The notes: a model not told the origin generated them from the letters alone. A DNA stretch of 64,000 nt from Sphingomonas sp. (GCA_017304655.1 JAFKLY010000008.1:1-64000), one strand, 5' to 3'. Positions 17,129 to 26,478 are shown, counted from the first letter of the stretch. Numbers and translations are program-made.

Positions 17129-17492
17129 GCGCACCTCATTTGCAGCACAAAGCCGCGGAAAACCAATACTCTCAAGCGCCACAACGGAAAATGCGCCGGT
17201 GGGCGAAACCTCGCCGACCAGCGTCATGTCCAAAGGCCAATCAAAGGGCCTCAGCGGGACTATCAGAGCATCCGGGCCGGCGGGACACCGCCTCCGGATG
17301 AGCGCGCCCTAGACGAAGCCTCGCGAAATGGCAAGATTTCCACAGAGCAGAGCGAAAAACAGGCCGCCATCCGCCGGCCGTCCCAATGCAGGACGCTAAC
17401 AGCTTGGCAGGATTTTATCGCTAGATCGATTGGCAGTTTTTTGGCGCACGATTTGCTGTTATTTCAGCATCGTGTCGGACTGAGAGGTTGTT
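17129..17492. other. Divergent intergenic region between ffh and epsI
   Basis: This 364-base region must hold the promoters for the ffh operon (minus strand) and epsI (plus strand). It becomes AT-richer towards the epsI side. I see no gene, repeat or riboswitch I can support in it, and no clean -35/-10 pair. Confidence 0.4.
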
Positions 17493-18227
17493 GTGTCGGT
17501 TGAAGGCAAAATTATTCCCGGTGAAGCGACTTTGCTGGAGAGCTCGTCTGCCCAAGCCGGCATGAACCGCCGCCATGTCCTGATGGGCGGCGCGCTGCTC
17601 GCCGTCAGCGGGCTTGCCTTCGCGCGGGCGCCCAAGGCGCGCTACCCGAATATCGACGCCAAGCATTTCGAGGCTTTGTTCCCGCAGACCTTCGGCGACT
17701 GGCGCACGCTGCCGGTCAGCGAACTGGTGATGCCGCCGGAAAGCGACCTCGCCAACAAGATGTATCAGCACATCCTGACGCGGACCTATGTGAACGATGC
17801 GGGCGTGGGCGTCATGTTCCTCGCCGCCTATAACAGCGTCCAGCTCAACAATGTGCAGCTCCACCGCCCCGAATTCTGCTATTATGCATCGGGCTTCTCG
17901 ATCGACCTCAGCGAGCCCTATGACATCGCGCTGGCGCCTGACCGCGTGATCACAGCGCGGGCCGTGCGCGCGTCGCAGGACACCCGGATCGAGAATATCA
18001 TCTACTGGACGCGCATCGGCGAAGACATGCCGCAGAGCTGGGCTGGCCAACGCGTCGCCATGACCAAGGCCAATCTCGAAGGCTATCTCGCCGATGGGAT
18101 GTTGCTGCGCGTGTCCGTCATCAATCCCGACTTCAAGGAGTCGATGGACCAGCTCTCCGGCTTCGTGCGCGACATGATCGCCCACACCAAGACGCCAACC
18201 CACAAGCTGATGACCGGCTTCGCCTGA
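17493..18227 (+). CDS. epsI: Exosortase-associated protein EpsI
   Basis: This 244-residue protein belongs to the EpsI (DUF3485) family that accompanies exosortases in sorting PEP-CTERM-like proteins and exopolysaccharide export. After a short leader it has a twin-Arg-like hydrophobic segment (MNRRHVLMGGALLAVSGLAF); the following domain contains FGDWRTLPVSELVMPP, LAAYNSVQLNNVQLHRPEFC and IIYWTRIGED, typical of the family. Start is GTG at 17493 after GAGAGG. It is convergent with the exosortase gene. No polysaccharide biosynthesis genes are in the window. Confidence 0.85.
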   Translation: MSVEGKIIPGEATLLESSSAQAGMNRRHVLMGGALLAVSGLAFARAPKARYPNIDAKHFEALFPQTFGDWRTLPVSELVMPPESDLANKMYQHILTRTYVNDAGVGVMFLAAYNSVQLNNVQLHRPEFCYYASGFSIDLSEPYDIALAPDRVITARAVRASQDTRIENIIYWTRIGEDMPQSWAGQRVAMTKANLEGYLADGMLLRVSVINPDFKESMDQLSGFVRDMIAHTKTPTHKLMTGFA

Positions 18228-18240
18228 TCGGCAAGCACAT

Positions 18241-18276
18241 AGGAACGCGGCGGTCGGATAACCACCGCGTTCTTTC
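18241..18276. terminator. Bidirectional terminator between epsI and the exosortase gene
   Basis: GAACGCGG (18243-18250) pairs with CCGCGTTC (18265-18272), extended by GGT/ACC after one mismatch, around a six-base loop. TTTCC follows on the plus strand. It lies between two convergent genes. Confidence 0.65.
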
Positions 18277-18331
18277 CTGAGAAAGATGAAAGCTGATTGC
18301 AGTCGGCGGCCCAGCGGACTCGCCGACGCGA

Positions 18332-19249
18332 TCAGGTTGCCTTTGCGATGGCGGGCTCAGCCGCCTTGCCCTTGAGGCCTGGCCATATCCGGCCGATCAG
18401 ATGATCGATCGCGAAGATCGTGATCAGCGCGGTCATGAACATGGTCATGCCCGCAAAATCATGCAGGAAGCCCTGCGCTGCCGATTCACCGGCGTGATAA
18501 GTCAGCAGCACGAGAATGAGGATGCGCACGAAGTTGGCGAAGGCCGCGACCGGCAGCACCGTGAGGAACAGCAGCAGCGCGTAACGCGGATGCGCATGGT
18601 GGCGCAGATAGACGTAGAAGAGCGAAATCGCCGAGAGCGAAATCAGCGAATTCAGGCCTGCACAGGCTTCCGCGACGAGCAGCTGATACTGGCCCACCTG
18701 GATCGTCACGCCGGCAGACGCCGTGGGATAGCCCAGATGATAGAGCAGCGACACCGCGCCATGCGACAGGAACACCTTGAGCGGGTTGGTGATCGCGGCG
18801 ACGAACGTCTCGGGCGGCGGCAGCACGAACAACAAATAGAGAAGCGGAAACCACATCAGCTTGATCGCGCGCCAGCCAGCAAAGCTGAACAGCACGACGA
18901 CCAGAAGGCCGTACATCAGGAAGCCCTCGGTCTCGACGATGTGACTGACGCGCGAGACGAAATAGAGCAGCAGCAATGGCACGAACAGCATCGCCACCGT
19001 CTTGCCCGCCGGCGGATCGAACAAGGGTTGCGCCTTGTGCCACTCGCGGATCAGCAGCCAAAGGCCCGTCGCCAGCACGATGGGGCCATGCGCGCCCTGC
19101 TCGGTCGACCAGCTTTCATGGGCAACGAGCAGCATGGTCGGGATGATGACCGCCAGCATCCCGGCGACAAGCACGGGATTGGCCAAAATCCATCCGAGGA
19201 ACGTAGGCAGCCATGCCTGCTGCTTGATTGCGGAGGTCTCGCTGGTCAT
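18332..19249 (-). CDS. Exosortase (probably V type)
   Basis: This 305-residue polytopic membrane protease-like enzyme should cleave and anchor or export proteins with PEP-CTERM-like tails. The exosortase triad is visible: Cys196 in VAEACAGLNSL, Arg242 in ANFVRI and His263 in LHDFAG. About eight hydrophobic helices are apparent. Assignment to the V type rests on its pairing with the single-domain EpsI protein and the apparent sphingomonad origin and is inference. The substrate is not encoded in the window. Confidence 0.88.
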   Translation of the reverse strand: MTSETSAIKQQAWLPTFLGWILANPVLVAGMLAVIIPTMLLVAHESWSTEQGAHGPIVLATGLWLLIREWHKAQPLFDPPAGKTVAMLFVPLLLLYFVSRVSHIVETEGFLMYGLLVVVLFSFAGWRAIKLMWFPLLYLLFVLPPPETFVAAITNPLKVFLSHGAVSLLYHLGYPTASAGVTIQVGQYQLLVAEACAGLNSLISLSAISLFYVYLRHHAHPRYALLLFLTVLPVAAFANFVRILILVLLTYHAGESAAQGFLHDFAGMTMFMTALITIFAIDHLIGRIWPGLKGKAAEPAIAKAT

Positions 19250-19369
19250 CTCAACTCTTCAGTTCGGGATCCCGCGTCTATCGGCCGGAAGTTAAGACCT
19301 GATGATCGGCGGGAAAAAGATCGTCAACAAGCGCGTAAGAATATCCAGTTCCCGTAAGGCAAAAACGTC

Positions 19370-20173
19370 TTACCACCAATATGCGATTGCGCGGATTTCG
19401 GCGCTGATGCGCGATGGTGCCGTGGCGGGACAGGCCGGATCGTCGAATGCGACATGAGGCACGCAATGCGCAACGCCCGCAAGACTGTCATGCGTCTTGA
19501 AGACGATGGCCTCATCCGGCGTCATGTCGGGGAACCAGACCCAGCGATGCGCAGGATCATGGGCGACCACATAGCCCTCAAAGCTCCAGTCGTTACCATC
19601 GGGACGGTCGAAGACGGCATCCGCGACGATCAATTCCGCGCCGGTCAGGCTCCGCGCATCGCAGAGAGCGAGCGGCACATCCTGCGGCGGCGGCGAAAGC
19701 ACGCGCCAGACATTATAATGCGCGGCCCGCGCAAAGGCGCCCGGACGCGGCTGCGACCGCATGGAGAACGCCTGCGCCGTCGTATCGCTCACATCGACAT
19801 GGGCAAAGCGCGCAGGATAGCTGTTGTCGCTCGATCCGGCCTTTCCCGATCGTTCCGAGAAGCGCAGGATCGGCGCGCCGGTGACAACGACAGCATCCGC
19901 GCCGGTCAGGTCCAGCAGCAGCGCCTCGATCTCGGCCGCATAAGCCTTGGCGGCGGCCTTGTCTTTCAGGTCCTGCGCAGTCGCGTGGCGCACCAGCATG
20001 AAGCCGGCACCATCGAGGTCGAGCGACTGGGTACGGCCATCATGAGCCGCCATTGAGTGCGGCTCGATCACCACCGTGTCCCGGCTGTGATCATTGGCGT
20101 AATAACGCGGCCGATCCGCCGTGCGTGCCACATAGTTGATCGCCACGGATGCGCGGTCGCCCGGTGCAGCCAT
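19370..20173 (-). CDS. CmcJ/NvfI family oxidoreductase
   Basis: This 267-residue protein resembles the CmcJ/NvfI/GA4-desaturase group of putative iron- and 2-oxoglutarate-dependent oxidoreductases. Supporting features are NYVARTADRPRYYAND at the N-terminus, the metal-type HVDVSDTTAQAF block, HYNVWRVLSPPPQDVPLALCD and the C-terminal HCVPHVAFDDPA. The start at 20173 follows GGAGAGAG. Substrate unknown. It is divergent from an MHS-type transporter about 90-130 bases away, which may supply or remove its substrate (inference). Confidence 0.8.
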   Translation of the reverse strand: MAAPGDRASVAINYVARTADRPRYYANDHSRDTVVIEPHSMAAHDGRTQSLDLDGAGFMLVRHATAQDLKDKAAAKAYAAEIEALLLDLTGADAVVVTGAPILRFSERSGKAGSSDNSYPARFAHVDVSDTTAQAFSMRSQPRPGAFARAAHYNVWRVLSPPPQDVPLALCDARSLTGAELIVADAVFDRPDGNDWSFEGYVVAHDPAHRWVWFPDMTPDEAIVFKTHDSLAGVAHCVPHVAFDDPACPATAPSRISAEIRAIAYWW

Positions 20174-20261
20174 CTCTCTCTCCTTCCCGGTCCGCTTAGT
20201 GCAAGCGCCTGAGCGAAGGAAGAGTTTTGCGACTCGACAAGCAGCGTTTTCCCCCGCCACT

Positions 20262-21596
20262 ATGCGACCACTACGGATCAGCCAGACGGGACGGACACGC
20301 TTGACCGACGCGACACACGAAACCGAACGCCGCAAGGCGCTGCGCTCCATCGTCGGCGGCTCGCTCGGCAATTTCGTCGAATGGTATGACTGGTATGTCT
20401 ATTCCGCTTTCTCGGTCTATTTCGCGAGCCGCTTCTTCCCGGCCGGAGACCAGACCGCGCAGCTGCTGAGCACGGCGGCAATCTTCGCCGTCGGCTTCCT
20501 CGTGCGGCCGATCGGTGCGTGGTTGATGGGCATCTATGCCGATCATCATGGCCGCAAGGCCGGCCTCGCGCTGTCGGTCAGCCTGATGGGCGGCGGTTCG
20601 CTGCTCATCGGCCTGATGCCGACGGCCGAGACCATCGGCCTTGCCGCCCCGGCGCTGCTGCTCGTCGCCCGCCTCCTGCAAGGGCTGAGCGTGGGCGGCG
20701 AATATGGCGCGAGCGCGACCTATCTCTCCGAAATGGCCGGCCCGAAGCGGCGCGGCCTGGTCTCCAGCTGGCAATATGTGACGCTGATCGGCGGGCAGCT
20801 CGCCGCACTCGGCGTGCAGCTCAGTCTCCAGGCGATGCTCAGCGAGGCGGACATGGAGCAATGGGGCTGGCGCCTGCCCTTCATCATCGGCTCGATGCTG
20901 GCGCTGGGCGTCTTCTACCTGCGACGCAAGATCTCGGAGACAGCAGACTTCGCCGCGGCCAAGGCCAGCGGCAAGCGCTCGGGCGGGCTCATGCTGTTTC
21001 GCGAGCATCCTCGCGAGGCGCTGCTGGTCGTCGCGCTGACCGCCGGCGGCACCCTCTCCTTTTATGCCTACACCACCTACATGCAGAAATATCTGGTCAA
21101 CTCGGCCGATTTCTCGCGCCCGCAGGCGACGGTCATCATGACGGCGGCACTTGCCCTGTTCATGCTGTTGCAACCAGTCTTCGGCGCGCTGTCGGACAAG
21201 ATCGGCCGTCGTCCGCTGCTCATCGGTTTCGGCATCACCGGCACGCTGCTGACCGTTCCGCTGTTCACCGCGATCGGGTCGACACGCAGCGAGGGCAGCG
21301 CCTTCCTGCTCGTCCTCGCCGGCCTGCTGATCGTCTCGGGCTACACCTCGATCAACGCCATCGTGAAGGCCGAGCTGTTTCCGCCGCACATCCGCGCGCT
21401 GGGCGTGGCCTTGCCCTATGCCATCGCCAATGCGCTGTTCGGCGGCACGGCCGAATATCTCGCGCTCTGGCTGGTCAAGGTTGGCCATGAATCGCTCTTC
21501 TTCTATTATGTGAGCGGCATGTGCGCTCTTTCGCTCGTCGCTTATTGGCGGATGCGCGAGACGGCGAGACATGGCACAATGGCGGGCAGCGAATAG
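20262..21596 (+). CDS. MFS transporter, metabolite:H+ symporter (KgtP-like)
   Basis: This 444-residue, 12-segment inner-membrane importer is of the MHS family. Motifs include SLGNFVEWYDWYVYSAF before helix 1, GAWLMGIYADHHGRKAGLAL (motif A), LLQGLSVGGEYGASATYLSE and DKIGRRPLL. Closest in type to alpha-ketoglutarate/dicarboxylate permeases, but the substrate is not determined. Start is uncertain: ATG at 20262 lacks a good ribosome site, and TTG at 20301 (MTDATHETER) has a weak one. It is divergent from the CmcJ-type oxidoreductase. Confidence 0.88.
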   Translation: MRPLRISQTGRTRLTDATHETERRKALRSIVGGSLGNFVEWYDWYVYSAFSVYFASRFFPAGDQTAQLLSTAAIFAVGFLVRPIGAWLMGIYADHHGRKAGLALSVSLMGGGSLLIGLMPTAETIGLAAPALLLVARLLQGLSVGGEYGASATYLSEMAGPKRRGLVSSWQYVTLIGGQLAALGVQLSLQAMLSEADMEQWGWRLPFIIGSMLALGVFYLRRKISETADFAAAKASGKRSGGLMLFREHPREALLVVALTAGGTLSFYAYTTYMQKYLVNSADFSRPQATVIMTAALALFMLLQPVFGALSDKIGRRPLLIGFGITGTLLTVPLFTAIGSTRSEGSAFLLVLAGLLIVSGYTSINAIVKAELFPPHIRALGVALPYAIANALFGGTAEYLALWLVKVGHESLFFYYVSGMCALSLVAYWRMRETARHGTMAGSE

Positions 21597-21628
21597 CCCC
21601 CGACCCGTAACCGGAAATGGAGAACCTT

Positions 21629-21988
21629 ATGCGTCTTATCCTGTTCGGCATGGCCGCCCTCGCGCTCGCCGGATGTTCCGGCAAGAAAGAGGAAGCGCCG
21701 GCAAACGCCATCGAGAATGCCGCGAATGCGGCCGGTGCGATGAACGCAGGCAATGTGACCAACGTCGCGGCGACTGTCGCCGGCCTTTCCAAGGAGCAGC
21801 GCGACGGCGTGTTGTTCCGCGCCATTCGCGATGCCGGCCTGCCCTGCCAGGACATCAAGAAGAGCGAAGCGATGGAGCCGACTCAGGGCAAGGCCACCTG
21901 GCGCGCGCAATGCGAGGATGATGCCTATCACCTCATCGTGATCAATCCGGACGGCAATGCGCAGGTGATCAGCCGCCCAACGCCGTGA
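21629..21988 (+). CDS. Small lipoprotein of unknown function
   Basis: This 119-residue lipoprotein has signal MRLILFGMAALALAGC with the lipobox LAGC, then a low-complexity Ala/Asn-rich linker and a C-terminal domain with two cysteines (GLPCQDIKKSE, RAQCEDDAYHL). The repeated-A/N linker and small domain are common in sphingomonad outer-membrane lipoproteins; I do not recognise a named family. The start at 21629 is fixed by GGAG seven bases upstream. It follows the transporter by 32 bases. Confidence 0.75.
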   Translation: MRLILFGMAALALAGCSGKKEEAPANAIENAANAAGAMNAGNVTNVAATVAGLSKEQRDGVLFRAIRDAGLPCQDIKKSEAMEPTQGKATWRAQCEDDAYHLIVINPDGNAQVISRPTP

Positions 21989-22142
21989 CGCTCTCGCTCC
22001 GTCGGCCTGTCCCAAGCGACTTGGGCGAGATCAGACCTAAGCGATAGGCGGCTTCTGGCTGGCCTTGCACGGCCTCTGACGGCTGGATTGGGGTGATGAG
22101 CGGACATGTCGCTTTTCGCAGTGACAAGTGTATCGTGCTGGG

Positions 22143-22472
22143 ATGATCGCTCCAATCAGAACACAAGATGCATCCTCGCGCATTACAGAAGTGCTCGATG
22201 CAATAACCGGCTCAAGCGAATGGGACCATCAAGCACGGGCGATTTCATCCAACGATTGGATGAGGTGCCGCGAGAAGCTCCGCCACTTTTTCGACGATTA
22301 TGAAGGTATCGAGGGAGAGGACTGGCTTGGAGTGATGGAGTGGGCAGTAATCGAAGAAGTGCGATTGCGCGGCAGCGCGCTCAAGGCCGATCAACTATGT
22401 GTCGACAGTATATTGTCGAGAATGGCCACCCACCCGAACATCAAGTTTCTCGACAATAAGATGGGCAGCTAA
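22143..22472 (+). CDS. Orphan hypothetical protein of atypical composition
   Basis: This is a 109-residue open frame with no family I recognise (start ATG 22143; GTG at 22128 is an alternative; both have weak ribosome sites). The product is acidic and helical (FFDDYEGIEGEDWLGVMEW). Its codons and base composition are clearly AT-richer than the flanking genes, with many A/T-ending codons, suggesting acquired DNA. Imperfect 12-base direct repeats (GGCGGCTTCTGG / GGCTGCTTCTGG) lie about 95 bases upstream and 17 bases downstream. Could be a remnant. Confidence 0.5.
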   Translation: MIAPIRTQDASSRITEVLDAITGSSEWDHQARAISSNDWMRCREKLRHFFDDYEGIEGEDWLGVMEWAVIEEVRLRGSALKADQLCVDSILSRMATHPNIKFLDNKMGS

Positions 22473-22556
22473 GTCGTCGCATCCTGACAGGCTGCTTCTG
22501 GATGAAAAGGTCAGACAGCCGCACGCCCGCCCAACCAGCGAACGTATCCACACCGC

Positions 22557-23456
22557 CTAGTCGGTCGACTTCAGCCGCATCAGCCCTTCCTGCGCGACGC
22601 TCGCCAACAGGTGGCCGTCGCGCGAGAAGAAGTGGCCGCGCGCGAACCCGCGTCCGTGACCGGAAAAGGGAGTGTCCGTCGCGTAGAGCAGCCAGTCACC
22701 ACATTCCACATCCTCGTGGAACCAGACGCTGTGGTCGATGCTCGCGCTGATTACGCCCGGCCCGGCGATCTGCAGGCCATGCGGACGATAGGCCGTGCCC
22801 AGCAGCAACAGATCGCTCGCGAAGGCCAGCATGCCCCGCTGCAAGGCTTGCGAGAGGCCAAGCGGCCCGCCCGGACCGATCCGCACCCAGCATTCGGCGC
22901 GCGGCTCCCGAATGGCATCGAGCTCGCCCGACTGGATGGGACCAACCGGCCGGAACTCGATCGGGCTGGGCTGGGTCGCGATGCTGCGCAGGGCCGGGCC
23001 GGCCGGCAGATCGAAATCCTGCAGCAGCTCGCGCAGGCTGCGCAACTCTTCCGGCGGCGGCACGTCCGGCATCGCCGCCTGATGCGCCAGCCCCGGCTCG
23101 GGGCGATGGAACGACGCGATCATGTTAAAGATCGCCTTGCCCTGCTGGCGCGCTACGACCCGCCGGTTGGAAAAGGCCTGCCCGTCCATGTCCGCATCGA
23201 CCTGATAGTCGATTTCATGATCCTCGCTGCCGGGGCGCATGAAATAGCAATGCAGTGAGTGGACGGGCCGATCCTCCGGCACAGTCTTGGCCGCCGCCAT
23301 CAGCGCCTGCCCGATCACCTGACCGCCGAACACACGCCCCTTTCCGCCGGGCTTGCGCGGGCCGACGAAGTGGCCTTCCGCCTGCGCCGGTGTGACGTCC
23401 AGCAGGTGGATCAGCGCGCGCGTCAGCCAGGTCTTGTCCGGCATCGCATCGGTCAT
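22557..23456 (-). CDS. tesB: Acyl-CoA thioesterase II
   Basis: This 299-residue double-hotdog enzyme hydrolyses medium- and long-chain acyl-CoA to fatty acid and CoA. Family features are GRVFGGQVIGQALMAA in the first hotdog, SLHCYFMRPGSEDHEIDYQV, FNMIASFHRPEPG, and SIDHSVWFHEDVECGDWLLY in the second, with GRGFARGHFFSRDGHLLASV near the end. Length is near E. coli TesB (286). It is divergent from the DUF952 gene. Confidence 0.95.
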   Translation of the reverse strand: MTDAMPDKTWLTRALIHLLDVTPAQAEGHFVGPRKPGGKGRVFGGQVIGQALMAAAKTVPEDRPVHSLHCYFMRPGSEDHEIDYQVDADMDGQAFSNRRVVARQQGKAIFNMIASFHRPEPGLAHQAAMPDVPPPEELRSLRELLQDFDLPAGPALRSIATQPSPIEFRPVGPIQSGELDAIREPRAECWVRIGPGGPLGLSQALQRGMLAFASDLLLLGTAYRPHGLQIAGPGVISASIDHSVWFHEDVECGDWLLYATDTPFSGHGRGFARGHFFSRDGHLLASVAQEGLMRLKSTD

Positions 23457-23576
23457 GGCAGTCTTGGACCCTCTTATCTTGCTGCCGGTGCAGGCACCAG
23501 CGTCCCCGGAATGCGCCCAATCCGGCGCTCAAGGCAAGTGCTGGACGCGCGTGCAACCATGCCGTAGCGTCAGAAA

Positions 23577-23927
23577 ATGACAGATCTTTTCGCTTTCAAG
23601 CTGTTGCGCCCGGAAGAATGGCAGGCGTGGCGCGAATCGGGTGTTTTTATGGGCGCTCCGGTCGACGTGGAGGATGGCTATATCCATCTTTCTGCGCGTG
23701 CCCAGGTCCGCGAGACGGCCGCCAAATGGTTCTCCGATATCGATCCCGCCATCCTCGTGATGGTCGACTTGCCGCCCCTCGGTGAGACCGTACAATGGGA
23801 GCCGGCACGCGGTGGCGCGCTCTTCCCGCATGTCTATGGCACCATCCCCTTCTCCGCCGTTGCCGGACACAGCAAGCTGCGGCTAGGGGCGGACGGTAGA
23901 CATGTTTTCCCGGCGGGGTTCGACTGA
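23577..23927 (+). CDS. DUF952 domain-containing protein
   Basis: This 116-residue cytosolic protein belongs to the DUF952 family. It shows the typical pattern: an opening WQAWRESG, the central [20 protein letters not shown] and the late [11 protein letters not shown]. The function of the family is unknown. It is one base upstream of trmFO and therefore almost certainly cotranscribed with it. Confidence 0.85.
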   Translation: MTDLFAFKLLRPEEWQAWRESGVFMGAPVDVEDGYIHLSARAQVRETAAKWFSDIDPAILVMVDLPPLGETVQWEPARGGALFPHVYGTIPFSAVAGHSKLRLGADGRHVFPAGFD

Positions 23928-23928
23928 A

Positions 23929-25287
23929 GTGACGCATCAGGTTCATATCATCGGCGGTGGACTCGCCGGCAGCGAAGCCGCGTGGCAGCTCGCCCGTGCC
24001 GGCATCCGCGTGCGCCTCTCCGAAATGCGCGGCGGCGGCGAGACCACAGCGGCGCACCAGAGCGATGCGCTGGCCGAAATGGTCTGCTCGAACAGCTTCC
24101 GGTCTGACGATGCGGCGAACAACGCCGTGGGCCTGCTCCATCAGGAGATGCGCGCCCTCGGCTCGCTTATCATGGCGCAGGCGGACAAGGTGCGCGTGCC
24201 CGCCGGATCGGCGCTGGCGGTGGATCGCGATCTCTTCGCGCAAGGCGTCACGCAGGCCATCGAAGCGCACCCACTGATCGAGCTGGTGCGCGAACGGATC
24301 GACACGCTGCCGGCTGATGGCCTCACCATCATCGCGACCGGGCCGCTCACCGCCGCCCCGCTGGCCGAGGCCATCGCCACCGCCACTGGCCGGGATCAGC
24401 TCGCCTTCTTCGATGCCATTGCGCCCATCGTGCATGGCGAGAGCGTCGACATGGACATCGCCTGGAAGGCCTCGCGCTGGGACAAGGGATCGGCCGAAGG
24501 TGATGGCAAGGACTATATCAACTGCCCGATGAACCGGGAGGAATATGACGCCTTTGTCGAAGGCTTGCTCACGCTGCCGAAGACCGAGTTCAAGCAGTGG
24601 GAGAAGGACACGCCCTATTTCGATGGCTGCATGCCGATCGAGGTGATGGCCGAGCGCGGGCGCGAAACATTGCGCCATGGCCCGATGAAGCCGGTGGGGC
24701 TCGACAATCCGCGCACCGGGCGCTGGCCTTATGCGGTCGTCCAGCTGCGGCAGGACAATGCCCTCGGCACGCTCTGGAACATGGTCGGCTTCCAGACAAA
24801 GCTCAAATATGAGGCGCAGGTCAGCCTGTTCCGCACCATTCCTGGCCTGGAGAACGCGCAATTCGCGCGGCTGGGTGGGCTGCATCGCAACACCTTTATC
24901 AAGAGCCCGGAGCTGCTGGACGGCGAGCTGCGCCTGCGTGCCATGCCGCATGTGCGCTTCGCCGGGCAGATCACCGGGTGCGAGGGCTATGTGGAAAGTG
25001 CTGCCGTGGGCCTGCTCGCGGGCCTGATGACAGCCGCGCAGATCGCCGGCGGCTCCCTCCCCCCGCCCCCACCCGAGACGGCGCTCGGCGCGCTGCTTGG
25101 CCATATCACCGGCGGCGCGGATGCGGAGAGCTATCAGCCGATGAACGTCAATTTCGGCCTGCTGCCGCCGCTCGATGCGAGCGTGCGCAAGAAGGATCGC
25201 AAGCTCGGCTACACCGATCGCGCTCGCACGGCCCTGGCGGACTGGCTTCCGCAGGCGCAGCGCCTGCTCAATCCTCTTCCCGCTTAG
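23929..25287 (+). CDS. trmFO: Folate/FAD-dependent tRNA (uracil54-C5)-methyltransferase
   Basis: This 452-residue flavoenzyme methylates U54 in the T-loop of tRNA using methylene-tetrahydrofolate and FAD. The FAD-binding loop is [14 protein letters not shown] at the N-terminus; other family blocks are [54 protein letters not shown] and [12 protein letters not shown]. Start is GTG at 23929, one base after the DUF952 stop; an ATG at 23902 would add nine residues. The 3' end overlaps the convergent EF-hand gene by 20 bases. Confidence 0.95.
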   Translation: MTHQVHIIGGGLAGSEAAWQLARAGIRVRLSEMRGGGETTAAHQSDALAEMVCSNSFRSDDAANNAVGLLHQEMRALGSLIMAQADKVRVPAGSALAVDRDLFAQGVTQAIEAHPLIELVRERIDTLPADGLTIIATGPLTAAPLAEAIATATGRDQLAFFDAIAPIVHGESVDMDIAWKASRWDKGSAEGDGKDYINCPMNREEYDAFVEGLLTLPKTEFKQWEKDTPYFDGCMPIEVMAERGRETLRHGPMKPVGLDNPRTGRWPYAVVQLRQDNALGTLWNMVGFQTKLKYEAQVSLFRTIPGLENAQFARLGGLHRNTFIKSPELLDGELRLRAMPHVRFAGQITGCEGYVESAAVGLLAGLMTAAQIAGGSLPPPPPETALGALLGHITGGADAESYQPMNVNFGLLPPLDASVRKKDRKLGYTDRARTALADWLPQAQRLLNPLPA

Positions 25288-25756
25288 GATCGCACGCGCA
25301 GCCCTGCCGGCGCGCGACAGGCTTGGGCGCGGTCGTCGAGAATTCCGGCCGGGTCAGCCTGCCGTCCTTGTCGGCATCTGCTGCGGCGAAGCGGTCCGAC
25401 GTGCGCACGGCCCATTCCTCGAAGGAGAGGAGGTTGTTGCCGTCCTTGTCCAGCTTGCGGAAGGCGGCAGCCCGACTGGCCATCATCTCGTTGCGCGTGA
25501 TCCTGCTGTCCCGGTCGCGATCATAACGGTCGAACCGCTTCTGTTCGCGCGTGCGCGGATCTGCCTCGGGCACCGCCGGCGGCGGCGCGCCGCGTGCATC
25601 GGGATCGCCCGCGCCGGGGAGCGGCGGCGCCTGGGCCTTCGCGCCGCCCTGCGCGACGAGCGGCCGCGCCGCACGATCCGTCTCGCCCTGCCACCAGAAC
25701 AGGCCGGCCGCGACCAGCAACAGGGCTGCGATCGATCCTGCCAGAAAGCGTCCCAT
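25268..25756 (-). CDS. Membrane-anchored EF-hand protein
   Basis: This 162-residue protein has an N-terminal hydrophobic anchor (about 5-22), a Pro/Ala-rich linker, then three EF-hand-like calcium loops: [24 protein letters not shown] and [12 protein letters not shown]. The mature domain should be periplasmic and calcium-binding. A CACD sequence near the C-terminus gives two close cysteines. Partner and function unknown. Its last codons overlap the end of trmFO on the other strand. Confidence 0.82.
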   Translation of the reverse strand: MGRFLAGSIAALLLVAAGLFWWQGETDRAARPLVAQGGAKAQAPPLPGAGDPDARGAPPPAVPEADPRTREQKRFDRYDRDRDSRITRNEMMASRAAAFRKLDKDGNNLLSFEEWAVRTSDRFAAADADKDGRLTRPEFSTTAPKPVARRQGCACDPKREED

Positions 25757-25791
25757 GGCGACCCCCTCGCCTGCCTGCGATGTCAGAAGGA

Positions 25792-26478
25792 CTAGCCTTT
25801 CAGGGAGGCCATCAGCAAGCGCCCATAATGACGCAGGGAAAATCCGCCGCGGGGCACGCGGCCGGCGAGGACGTCCGGCTCGACAATGGCGCGGGCCAGT
25901 CGCAGCGGCTTAAGGGTCGCACCCCGGACCGGGCCAGCACCGTCGCTGATGAGCGCACGTGCCACCAGCAGCGCCCGCGCCGCCAGTGCCTCATCCTGCA
26001 CATGCGCCGCAAGATCCCAGAGCGCCCAAAGGCCGCCGGCCGTCTCGACCGCACGCGGCTCAGCCCCTGTACCGAGCGCCGCGAGACTGGAAAAAAGCCC
26101 GCCGCCTCGCGCCTGCCCATAGGCCAGCAGGTCATCATCGCCCAGTGCCTCAGGGGACGCGAGCACCCGCCAACCGTCGATCAGGCGCGCTACCGCCCCA
26201 TTCACCGAGTCCGGCGCAAGATCGCGCCATTGCTCGACGAGCGGTTCCCCGCCCCCCTTGGCGCGATCATCCTCAACCAGCACCGCATCCCACCACGCAA
26301 GCCTGATCGCCGTGATCGTCGGCTCCCCGCCACGCCGGACGACGCCCGCAAGTCGTTGATCCAGCGACCAACACAGGGCGTGCCAGGCGCGCACTTCGGC
26401 AGGGGCATAAGCGGCCAGAAGGCGCTGCAACGGCGGGAGCGTTTCAGGCGAAATGGCGCCGTTTTCCGGGGGGGTCAC
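25792..26478 (-). CDS. Squalene/phytoene synthase-like protein (divergent)
   Basis: This 228-residue all-helical protein resembles the squalene/phytoene synthase superfamily, with an ITAIRLAWWDAVL segment like the RLQWWRDAL of that fold, and a distal DLAAHVQDEALAARALLV helix. It is short, and I do not see the aspartate-rich DxxxD motifs needed for prenyl diphosphate condensation. It may thus be an assembly-factor-like homologue (compare NDUFAF6) rather than a carotenoid enzyme. Confidence in the fold is moderate, in the function low. Confidence 0.7.
   Translation of the reverse strand: MTPPENGAISPETLPPLQRLLAAYAPAEVRAWHALCWSLDQRLAGVVRRGGEPTITAIRLAWWDAVLVEDDRAKGGGEPLVEQWRDLAPDSVNGAVARLIDGWRVLASPEALGDDDLLAYGQARGGGLFSSLAALGTGAEPRAVETAGGLWALWDLAAHVQDEALAARALLVARALISDGAGPVRGATLKPLRLARAIVEPDVLAGRVPRGGFSLRHYGRLLMASLKG

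Noticed and set aside
15629..17503. 624-codon open frame on the plus strand opposite ffh
   Set aside because: It is a shadow of the ffh coding strand in a high-GC gene; the product is Arg/His/Leu-rich low-similarity sequence and the minus strand encodes a clear Ffh.
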